This document shows, piece after piece, positions 53,405 to 59,482 of a stretch of DNA of 59,482 nt. Under the pieces are notes generated by a model. It saw only the letters and a program-made list of their open reading frames with translations, did no database searches and had not been told where the DNA came from. A program made the position numbers and the translations under genes. How positions within the stretch are numbered: the stretch's first letter is position 1; each line of letters starts with the position of its first letter. Source of the stretch: Lysobacterales bacterium (GTDB taxonomy: Bacteria > Pseudomonadota > Gammaproteobacteria > Xanthomonadales > SZUA-5); NCBI GenBank assembly GCA_022844165.1, contig JALHMH010000029.1, positions 1 to 59,482 of the forward strand. The letters are read 5' to 3'.

Positions 53405-53872
53405 ATGATCGTGCGCGCCCTCCTGATCCTGATATGGCTGACTTCGACGCTGTCACTGGCAGCGCCCGTGACAGCTGCGGATGATTCCCCCGATCTTTAC
53501 GCACAACTTGAGGACATCGCCGGTGAGGACATCGAAAAGGCCAGCTATTACCGCCTGATGTTCTGGAAAGCGCTGGACGAACGGACACTGATTTTATGGC
53601 TGGGCCGTGAAGAGCCGTACCTCGTGAACCTTCGCGAGTTCTGCTACAACCTGACGCGCGAAGATCGGGTTTCGCTGTCGAATTACATCAGGCCAGGGCG
53701 CAACGTCGTGCGTGCCCGCTGGGATTACGTGCTGACGCGGGAACATCGCTGCCGCATCGTGCGGCTTCGACCTCTGGATTTGGGAAAAATGTACGCGATG
53801 GGCATGGACTTGGCATCGATGCGCAGCCGTCGACGCGAGGAGGAGAAGAGCGATGCGGTTACTGATCGTTGA
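53405..53872 (+). CDS. Exported small protein, DUF6491-like
   Basis: 155 residues with a signal peptide (LLILIWLTSTLSLAAPVTAA). The mature protein has an ERTLILWLGREEPYLVNL strand pair, a Cys in REFCYNLT and a second Cys in REHRCRIVRLRPLDL. This resembles a small secreted family common in Xanthomonadales (DUF6491, from memory). The basic C-terminus overlaps the response-regulator start by 20 bases. Its place as first gene of a two-component operon suggests an accessory sensing role, which is inference. Confidence 0.78.
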   Translation: MIVRALLILIWLTSTLSLAAPVTAADDSPDLYAQLEDIAGEDIEKASYYRLMFWKALDERTLILWLGREEPYLVNLREFCYNLTREDRVSLSNYIRPGRNVVRARWDYVLTREHRCRIVRLRPLDLGKMYAMGMDLASMRSRRREEEKSDAVTDR

Positions 53873-54545
53873 AGACGACCGCCACACCCGGGAATTCGTC
53901 GAACGCGCGCTGCGCGAAGCGGGCCATACCGTCGATGCGGTCGGCGACGGTCGCCAAGGCCTGATCCTCGCGACCAGTGAACCTTTCGAACTATTGATTC
54001 TCGATCGGATGTTGCCGAATGTGGATGGCCTGACCATCGTGCGCACGCTGCGTGCCAGCCACATCGATACGCCAGTCTTGATCTTGAGTGCGCTGGGCGA
54101 CGTTGATGACCGCGTCGCCGGGCTGCGCGCTGGCGGCGACGACTACCTAGTCAAACCATTCGCACTCAGCGAGTTGTTGGCGCGCGTCGACGTGCTCGGG
54201 CGACGCCCGCGTGGCGGCAATGCGGCCTCCGCCGAACCGATGCACCTGCGTGTCGCCGACATCGAACTCGACCGGTTGAAACGCAACGTCCGGCGCGGCG
54301 CCCGCAAGATCGACCTGCAGCCCAAAGAGTTCCAACTGCTGGAGTACCTCATGCGCCACGCAGGCCAGGTGATTACCAGAACCATGCTGTTGGAAGGCGT
54401 TTGGGACTATCACTTCGATCCGAAAACCAATGTCATCGATGTGCATATTTCCAACCTGCGCGGCAAAGTCGACCACACCGGCGAACCGCCACTGATCCAC
54501 ACCGTTCGAGGCATCGGCTATCGCTTCGGCATTGATGCTTCATGA
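53853..54545 (+). CDS. OmpR/PhoP-family response regulator
   Basis: 230 residues with a strong ribosome site (GAGGAGGAGAAGAG) just upstream. The receiver domain has acidic residues in VEDD, the phosphorylated Asp in LLILDRMLPNVDG, the Thr/Ser switch (ILSALGD) and Lys in YLVKPF. The C-terminal winged helix is of OmpR type (KEFQLLEYLMRHAGQVITR, NVIDVHISNLRGKVD, VRGIGYRFG). It binds DNA when phosphorylated by the downstream kinase, with which it overlaps by four bases (ATGA). Confidence 0.93.
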   Translation: MRLLIVEDDRHTREFVERALREAGHTVDAVGDGRQGLILATSEPFELLILDRMLPNVDGLTIVRTLRASHIDTPVLILSALGDVDDRVAGLRAGGDDYLVKPFALSELLARVDVLGRRPRGGNAASAEPMHLRVADIELDRLKRNVRRGARKIDLQPKEFQLLEYLMRHAGQVITRTMLLEGVWDYHFDPKTNVIDVHISNLRGKVDHTGEPPLIHTVRGIGYRFGIDAS

Positions 54546-55858
54546 AACGTCGCGGCGCCCTGTTCCGGTTCGCCGTAGGCGTGCCGCTGCTGGGGGCGCT
54601 CATCGCGGGCGCTCTTTTTGTTCCCATCTACCGCGAAGCCGTCAGTCATATCCGTAGCGAGTTGCGCGCGAGTGTCGAACGCGACAGTTGGGATCTGGAA
54701 GTCGAATTCCACGAGGGTGGTCTTGGCGGCTTGAAAGATGCCATCGCCAAACGCACAGAGCGCGACCTGGATCCCCGCGCGATTTATGGTCTGCGCGACG
54801 GCAGCGGAATCCTCGCGGGAAATGTCGCCAACTGGCCGTCGACAAAAAAGGGCGAGGAATGGCGCGTGTTCGAGCTCGTCGATGGCAGCGCCGAAGGCCA
54901 GATCGTGCGCTTGTTCGGCGGCCGGGAACTGCTGGTGGCGAGGCGCTCGCCGTTGCAACTATTCGACCAGCATATGGCAACGCAACTGGCGCTCGCAGTG
55001 CTCGCAGTGTTCACCCTGTCGTTTGGCGCCACGCTCTTGATGTCTCGCCGGCTGCGACAACGCGTGCGGCGTCTCGGCCTTGCGGCTGATGCGATCCGCC
55101 AGGGAGATCTGGGACGGCGCCTTGAGCTGTCTTCTGCGCGCGACGAGATCGATGGTCTCGCGGAGCGATTCAACCAGACGTTTGCCGATCTTGAGCGAAC
55201 CGTCGATGGCATCAAACAAGTCGGTGGTCATCTGGCTCACGATCTACGGCGGCCATTACAGGCACTGAAGCGAAGGCTCGAGTCTTTGTTGCAAAGCGCA
55301 CCCGATTCGGCCACAGAAACCGGCCTGATGGAGTGCATACATGAGCTGGACGAACTGTTGGAGACCTTCAGTGCTCTGCTCCGCCTGGGGAAACTTGAGG
55401 CCGGTGGTTATGCGCTGCACCTCGAACATATTGACCTGGCCAAAGTCATCAGCGACGCCGTGGAGTTTCTGGCGCCCCTTGCCGAACAAAGCGGCAGGAC
55501 ACTGAACGCAAATCTTGCTTCGGTGCCCTATGAAGGCGACCGCCACCTTTGGTTTCAGTTGGCGCAAAACCTCATCGGCAACGCCATTACGCACGGTGCG
55601 GGCGACATCCAGATCGAACTCGACGCCGACGAACTCACGGTGCGCGATCATGGGCCGAATCTTGACGTCGGTACGCTGCTGCAAATGGGCCAACCCTATT
55701 TTCGCGCCGACCGCGCGCGATCGTCGCCCGGCATCGGCATCGGCATGGCCCTCGCGCGTGCGATCGCCGAGGCCCACGGTGGCGAGATGCTCTGCGAGAA
55801 CGCCGATACGGGGTTGCGCGTACGCGTTCGCTTGCGTGCTCCCGTCGCGAACCGTTGA
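54542..55858 (+). CDS. Membrane sensor histidine kinase
   Basis: 438 residues. TM1 lies near residues 10-28 (GVPLLGALIAGALFV), a sensor part of about 115 residues follows, then TM2 (LALAVLAVFTLSFGATLLM). A HAMP linker (RRLRQRVRRLGLAADAIRQGDLGRRL) leads to the H-box VGGHLAHDLRRPLQALKRRL. ATPase boxes are QLAQNLIGNAITHG, VRDHGPN and GIGIGMALARAIAEAHGG. The stimulus is unknown. It pairs with the OmpR-type regulator through a four-base overlap. Confidence 0.93.
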   Translation: MKRRGALFRFAVGVPLLGALIAGALFVPIYREAVSHIRSELRASVERDSWDLEVEFHEGGLGGLKDAIAKRTERDLDPRAIYGLRDGSGILAGNVANWPSTKKGEEWRVFELVDGSAEGQIVRLFGGRELLVARRSPLQLFDQHMATQLALAVLAVFTLSFGATLLMSRRLRQRVRRLGLAADAIRQGDLGRRLELSSARDEIDGLAERFNQTFADLERTVDGIKQVGGHLAHDLRRPLQALKRRLESLLQSAPDSATETGLMECIHELDELLETFSALLRLGKLEAGGYALHLEHIDLAKVISDAVEFLAPLAEQSGRTLNANLASVPYEGDRHLWFQLAQNLIGNAITHGAGDIQIELDADELTVRDHGPNLDVGTLLQMGQPYFRADRARSSPGIGIGMALARAIAEAHGGEMLCENADTGLRVRVRLRAPVANR

Positions 55859-55876
55859 CGAGGCAGTTGACCAGCC

Positions 55877-56815
55877 TCAAAAGCGCAGCGCATCGAAATC
55901 GACATTACCGCCCGAGAGCAACACGCCCACGCGCCGGCCGCTGAACTGCGCCGGATATTTGAGTATTGCCGCGAGTACCGTGGCGCAACTGGGTTCGATC
56001 ACGATCTTCAGGCGCTCCATGATCATGCGCAGCGCGCGCAGCGTTTCGTCGTCGCTGACTGTGAGGATGCATGCGCGACAGCGTTGCAGGATGTCGAAGT
56101 TCAGACGGCCGATATCGGCGCGCAGACCATCGCTGATCGTGTGAACTGAAACGTTCTTCAGCGGCTTGCCCGCCGCAAAACTGCGCGCCGCATCATCCGC
56201 ACCTTGTGGTTCGGCGCCGATGATTTGCGCACCTGGGCACAAGCCGGTGACGGCAACGGCATTGCCCGCGAGCAATCCTCCCCCACTGATGGGCGCGACG
56301 AACACATCGATGTGACCCACCTCGCGGATCAACTCGAGCGCTGCCGTACCCTGCCCCGCCATGACCTGCTCGTTCTCGAACGGATGAATAAAACTGGCGC
56401 CCGTTTCGGCGACAACGCGATTGAGCGTCTCGATGCGCGCCGTATGGTTGTCGGCACAAAAGACGATTCTGGCGCCCAGGCGCTGCACCGATTCGATTTT
56501 CACGCGCACGGTATTTTCCGGCATTACCACGGTGGCATCGATGCCACGCAAGCGCGCAGCAAGTGCCAGCGCCGCAGCATGATTTCCACTGGAATGTGTG
56601 GCGACACCGCGCGCCGCGTCGGCATCAGTTAATGCAAATATTGCGTTGCAAGCGCCGCGAAATTTGAAGGCGCCGATGCGCTGAAAATTCTCGCATTTGA
56701 ACAGCAGCTCAGCGCCACTGTCTGCATTCAGGCTTCGCGAGGACAGCACGGGCGTCTTGTGCGCATAGGGCGCGATGCGCGCTGCGGCTCGCCAGATGTC
56801 GTCTAAGGTAGGCAT
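55877..56815 (-). CDS. PLP-dependent serine racemase/threonine dehydratase-like enzyme
   Basis: 312 residues from ATG at 56815 (GGAG four bases upstream); the open frame reaches 56908 but without family character. The PLP lysine is in RIGAFKFRGACNAI, preceded by KCENFQ. SSGNHAAALALAA binds the substrate carboxylate, and SGGGLLAG holds the cofactor phosphate. There is no ACT domain, so it is the short catabolic or serine-racemase type rather than biosynthetic IlvA. The product could be a keto acid from Thr or Ser, or D-serine; sequence alone does not decide. Convergent with the kinase gene. Confidence 0.88.
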   Translation of the reverse strand: MPTLDDIWRAAARIAPYAHKTPVLSSRSLNADSGAELLFKCENFQRIGAFKFRGACNAIFALTDADAARGVATHSSGNHAAALALAARLRGIDATVVMPENTVRVKIESVQRLGARIVFCADNHTARIETLNRVVAETGASFIHPFENEQVMAGQGTAALELIREVGHIDVFVAPISGGGLLAGNAVAVTGLCPGAQIIGAEPQGADDAARSFAAGKPLKNVSVHTISDGLRADIGRLNFDILQRCRACILTVSDDETLRALRMIMERLKIVIEPSCATVLAAILKYPAQFSGRRVGVLLSGGNVDFDALRF

Positions 56816-57031
56816 CGTTCTCCGCCAATGGATCGATTCGGCGCATGATGAACCATCCGAGTGCGCGTTGCAGTGCCGCAAGTCCGATCTGCAACACGCG
56901 CTCATCATCTCGCTGCGATGATCCGCTCACATAGGTCAATGCCGCACATACACGCCGGACACGCGACTCGCATGTCTGATCACCGAGACTGTTTTTACGG
57001 CGCAATGTCGCGCCTCAATCGGAGATCCGTA

Positions 57032-57520
57032 ATGAAAACTTTGGCCCTCTTCTGTGCGGCAGCCTTGGCCTTTACTCCCATCGCTTTTGCCGACAACCAT
57101 GCAAAGCCGACGCAAAACGTGGTGCAAATCGCCGCCAGCAACCCAGACTTTTCGACCCTTGTGACAGCCGTCAAGGCGGCCGGTCTGGCAGAGACTCTGA
57201 GCGGGACCGGCCCGTTTACGGTGTTCGCGCCGACCAACGATGCCTTCGCCAAGCTCCCAGCAGGAACTGTCGAGAATCTACTCAAACCGGAGAACCAGGA
57301 TCAGCTGGTCAAAATCCTGACCTACCACGTCGTCGCAGCGAAGGTGACCGCCGCTGACGTGGTGAAACTGGATACCGCGACCACCGTGCAGGGCGGTGTG
57401 GCAGATGTCACCGTGTCGGACGGCAAAGTCATGATCGACAACGCCAACGTGGTTCAGACCGACATCATGGGCAGCAACGGCGTGATCCACGTGATCGACA
57501 GCGTCATCATGCCGAAGTAA
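57032..57520 (+). CDS. Secreted fasciclin (FAS1) domain protein
   Basis: 162 residues from ATG at 57032 with GGAG eight bases upstream. The signal peptide ends FTPIAFA. A single FAS1 domain follows with the H1 box [21 protein letters not shown], the YHVV central motif, and the H2 box [13 protein letters not shown] at the end. FAS1 proteins mediate adhesion or bind small ligands; in bacteria most are uncharacterised and secreted. A perfect hairpin follows 16 bases after the stop. Confidence 0.92.
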   Translation: MKTLALFCAAALAFTPIAFADNHAKPTQNVVQIAASNPDFSTLVTAVKAAGLAETLSGTGPFTVFAPTNDAFAKLPAGTVENLLKPENQDQLVKILTYHVVAAKVTAADVVKLDTATTVQGGVADVTVSDGKVMIDNANVVQTDIMGSNGVIHVIDSVIMPK

Positions 57521-57536
57521 TGTGATTGGATCACCA

Positions 57537-57560
57537 GCGCGCGGCAATCGTGCCGCGCGC
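57537..57560. terminator. Perfect GC hairpin between convergent genes
   Basis: A ten-base stem GCGCGCGGCA / TGCCGCGCGC with the tetraloop ATCG sits between the fasciclin gene and the convergent reductase gene ending at 57596. There is no U-tract on either side, so it probably acts as a bidirectional transcript end or stabiliser. Confidence 0.6.
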
Positions 57561-57595
57561 CAGGTGTGTGGACGTGGACCCGCCGCAACAACGCA

Positions 57596-58339
57596 TCAAT
57601 CCATAAAATAGCCGCCGTTGACCGGCAGGTTGGCGCCGGTGATGAAACCCGCATCTTCGGCCGTCAGAAAATCGACGGCACGAGCGATCTCAGACGGCTC
57701 GCCCAGACGGCCCACCGGAATCTTGGCGATGATGTCGTTGCGGATATTTTCGGCGATGTTCATCACCAGCTGCGTACGGCAATAGCCTGGCGAAACCGAA
57801 TTCACGGTCACGCCCTTACGCGCCACTTCCCGCGCCAGCGCCATCGTAAATCCATGCAGCCCCGCCTTTGCTGCCGAATAGTTGGTTTGTCCGAACTGCC
57901 CGGTTTGACCATTCACTGAGCTGATGTTGACAATGCGACCGAACCCGCGATCGCACATGCTGTCGATGAATTGGCGTGTCACGTTGAACGCGCTGTCGAG
58001 ATTCACTCGCATCACGTCCTGCCAGAAGCTCAAGTCCATTTTTCGCAGGGTGGTATCGCGCGTGATCCCAGCTGCGTTCACCAAAATGTCGACAGCGCCG
58101 AAAGTGGCCACCACATCATCGGCAAACGCCTTGCACGCATCGAAACTCGATACGTCGATCGGTCGAAACTCAATTTGCGTGCCGTACGCGCCAACCTCAT
58201 GCTGGAATGCAGCAATGCGCTCGGCGCGAGCGCCCAGATCGGCGGCAATCACGCGCCGCCCGCTGGCCGCCAATTGCATGCAGATCGCTGTACCCAGCCC
58301 ACCAATTCCACCCGTCACCACCGCCAGCCGTTGACTCAT
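57596..58339 (-). CDS. phaB: Acetoacetyl-CoA reductase-like short-chain dehydrogenase (PhaB-like)
   Basis: 247 residues from ATG at 58339. The Rossmann motif is VVTGGIGGLGTAI, followed by NAAG, the catalytic Ser in NISSVNGQTGQFGQTNYSAAKAG (YxxxK included) and GFITGANLPVNGG near the end. The stretch NGQTGQFGQTNYSAAKAG is characteristic of PhaB, which reduces acetoacetyl-CoA to 3-hydroxybutyryl-CoA with NADPH for polyhydroxybutyrate. phaA and phaC are not in the window, so a FabG-like role remains possible. Confidence 0.85.
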   Translation of the reverse strand: MSQRLAVVTGGIGGLGTAICMQLAASGRRVIAADLGARAERIAAFQHEVGAYGTQIEFRPIDVSSFDACKAFADDVVATFGAVDILVNAAGITRDTTLRKMDLSFWQDVMRVNLDSAFNVTRQFIDSMCDRGFGRIVNISSVNGQTGQFGQTNYSAAKAGLHGFTMALAREVARKGVTVNSVSPGYCRTQLVMNIAENIRNDIIAKIPVGRLGEPSEIARAVDFLTAEDAGFITGANLPVNGGYFMD

Positions 58340-58413
58340 TGCCTCACCCTGTTGCACCGCAGCAAAACGCGCGATGCTACTGGGGTTTTGATTGACGCGC
58401 CATAGCCCTTCCC

Positions 58414-58746
58414 TTGATCCGCTCCTGCGTGGAGGCGAATCACCGACGGCCTGTGGATCGCGCGATCGCGCCACCCACAAAGCCGCGTGCGGCGAGTTCA
58501 CTGAGAGACGATTGGGAATCTACCAGGACGTCAGATCCGGCCCACAGGCGCGGCGCCTTTGCAGCGTCCCAGCCGCCCGCCTTGCGGCGAATGGGGCTCG
58601 ATCCTGCGCATTGGACGGGACAGGTGAAAGGCATTGGTACAGCGTACTGGCGCAGCGTCGAGGCCATGGTGAAGCATGACAAAGCCATCGACCAAAACTG
58701 GATCAAGGGCAGCGGCTACGCCAGGTGGCTTGCGAAAGCGCGATGA
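58414..58746 (+). pseudogene. Gene remnant, possibly the C-terminal part of a transposase-like protein
   Basis: The frame starts at a TTG with no ribosome site, and the first half reads like non-coding sequence. The second half looks protein-like: MGLDPAHWTGQVKGIG, then AYWRSVEAMV and NWIKGSGYARWLAKAR. This pattern (W..V...G..YWR, then a WI.G.G.AR.L ending) reminds me weakly of the C-termini of REP-associated or other small transposases in Xanthomonadales. A REP-like palindrome lies 340 bases downstream. I treat it as a remnant; a short intact gene starting at the internal ATG is possible. Confidence 0.35.
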
Positions 58747-59087
58747 GCTCAGCCGCCAAGGACGACTAGACGCCGCGGGCGTCTGCCGGCGTTGATGCCG
58801 CGACCGCCGCACGGGCAGTTTCACTGAGATGCGATCGGCAACAGACGCTGCCAGACGCAACGCACGTCGATCGTTGGGCATCGCAAGCATCCGAAAGAAC
58901 CAGACCGCCAGCATGCCCATCCCGCCACACCTGTCAGTCAGCATTCCTCGCGACAAAATGTCAGAAAAATCCGACAAGTAGGACGGAACCAGCGCGCCGT
59001 GGAAAAATGACAATGCCGCCATCCACACGCGCGGAATCCGCCATCCGGCCCCCGACACACCATCGTCCATCGTGCCGTGCGCGTAGT

Positions 59088-59125
59088 GGTGGAATCCGCA
59101 CGATGAAGCGTGTGCGGGTTCCACC
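59088..59125. repeat. REP-like extragenic palindrome
   Basis: GGTGGAATCCGCAC at 59088-59101 pairs with GTGCGGGTTCCACC at 59112-59125 with one G-T mismatch and a ten-base loop. Size, symmetry and extragenic position fit repetitive extragenic palindromes. The adjoining GGAAATCCGCCTTACGCGGG is a second weaker palindrome. Confidence 0.6.
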
Positions 59126-59217
59126 CTACACGGAAATCCGCCTTACGCGGGTTGTATCTGGCTCTGTTTAGCCGGCATCTGGCGCCGCAGCGGCAGCGCT
59201 GTTTCTTAACAACCTGC

Positions 59218-59383
59218 TAGTGTGGTGTCCCAGAAGTAAGTTGAACTAAATTTCCGATGGATTTCGGTCCGAGGCAAGGCGAGAGAAGGAGCCATAGCAG
59301 CGCTATGGCGACGACGAACAACGCAGCATTCGGGTCGAAAGACGCGGAAATTGTTCACCTTACTTTTGGGACACCACACTAGT
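59218..59383 (+). mobile_element. 164-bp MITE with about 33-base imperfect terminal inverted repeats
   Basis: The left end TGTGGTGTCCCAGAAGTAAG (from 59221) is mirrored by the right end, which read inverted is TGTGGTGTCCCAAAAGTAAG (to 59378). The similarity extends inward to AATTTCC. CTAG flanks both ends (59217-59220 and 59379-59382), consistent with a TA or CTAG target duplication. An internal palindrome CCATAGCAGCGCTATGG lies at 59292-59308. No coding capacity. Confidence 0.8.
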
Positions 59384-59482
59384 GTGGTGTCCCAAAACTA
59401 ACTTGAACTATTTGTGGCGAGGTTTGTCTTTGTAGAGTACCTCACAGAGACTCTCGCGATGCGCAAGAAAGGGCGGCCGGTA
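59381..59482 (+). mobile_element. Left end of an insertion sequence sharing the MITE terminal repeat, truncated by the window
   Basis: Directly after the MITE the same end TGTGGTGTCCCAAAACTAAC recurs (59383 onward) and is followed by unique sequence. An ATG at 59459 opens a frame reading MRKKGRPV up to the window edge, with the start of a transposase as the likely identity. The shared ends suggest that this element mobilises the MITE. The family cannot be named from eight codons. Confidence 0.6.
59459..59482 (+). CDS. Start of a probable transposase gene, cut by the window edge
   Basis: Eight codons, MRKKGRPV, a basic start typical of DNA-binding transposase N-termini. It lies about 75 bases inside the inverted-repeat end of the insertion sequence, the usual distance. 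Nothing more can be read here. Confidence 0.4.

Larger units (their letters stand above)
58340..59217. other. Gene-poor interval at the right end
   Basis: Apart from a doubtful open frame at 58414-58746 and a REP-like palindrome at 59088-59125, this 880-base stretch has no convincing gene. The segment 59185-59217 (GCTGTTTCTTAACAACCTGC) resembles the right end of repeat A. It probably represents decayed and inserted DNA next to the mobile elements that follow. Confidence 0.5.

Noticed and set aside
58531..59124. A 197-codon minus-strand frame near the right end
   Set aside because: Arg/Ser/His-rich with no recognisable motif or ribosome site; it spans the REP-like palindrome.

Overview
The window is GC-rich and gene-dense. 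Its gene content points to a gammaproteobacterium, most likely of the Xanthomonadales/Lysobacterales (Rhodanobacteraceae-like). The pointers are a UbiJ-UbiB pair, a glnA-ntrB-ntrC unit behind a sigma-54 promoter, small proteins resembling families common in that order (DUF6491-like, DUF6116-like), and secreted proteins ending in a short DGFE motif. The taxonomic call is inference from gene content, not from a marker gene.

Positions 1-24994 (minus strand) hold one very large operon-like unit: a small exported protein, a 5706-residue secreted multidomain protein with an N-terminal HExxH motif, and an RHS/YD-repeat protein of at least 2484 codons that runs off the left edge. The three genes overlap by 4 and 11 bases, so they are probably translated together. 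They look like a surface or secreted system, and this is the most unusual part of the window. A MITE-like repeat sits immediately upstream of the first gene.

Positions 25656-29086 (plus) hold truA-trpF-trpB-trpA, all overlapping, ending at a perfect palindrome. Positions 29161-34099 (minus) hold a secreted P-domain-like protein with a DGFE tail, a large Asp-box beta-propeller protein and yidD. Positions 34154-34916 (plus) encode a SLOG-like (molybdenum-carrier/cpYpsA-type) protein and a small acidic protein. A VapBC-like toxin-antitoxin pair lies at 35187-35838. Positions 35899-39766 (minus) are glnA-ntrB-ntrC, the nitrogen-assimilation module, with a textbook -24/-12 promoter upstream of glnA.

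Positions 39979-46135 hold rsmG, a dynamin/Era-like GTPase with a DUF697-like tail (minus), ubiJ-ubiB for ubiquinone synthesis, and trpE. The trp genes are therefore split (trpFBA and trpE, about 15 kb apart) and trpGDC is not in the window. Positions 46146-52888 hold two small membrane proteins, a SnoaL-like protein, an outer-membrane beta-barrel protein divergent from an FHA-PP2C phosphatase, a TPR protein, aat and a YccA/Bax-inhibitor-like membrane protein. Positions 53405-58339 hold a DUF6491-like protein in an operon with an OmpR-type regulator and its kinase, then a serine racemase/threonine dehydratase-like enzyme, a fasciclin-domain protein and a PhaB-like reductase. The right end (58340-59482) is a graveyard of mobile DNA: a gene remnant, a REP-like palindrome, a 164-bp MITE, and the left end of an insertion sequence with the same terminal inverted repeat.

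Two families of dispersed intergenic repeats (called A and B here) recur at 25.0, 25.6, 34.9, 40.7, 40.8, 47.4, 52.9 and 53.1 kb. They account for most of the non-coding DNA longer than 200 bases.
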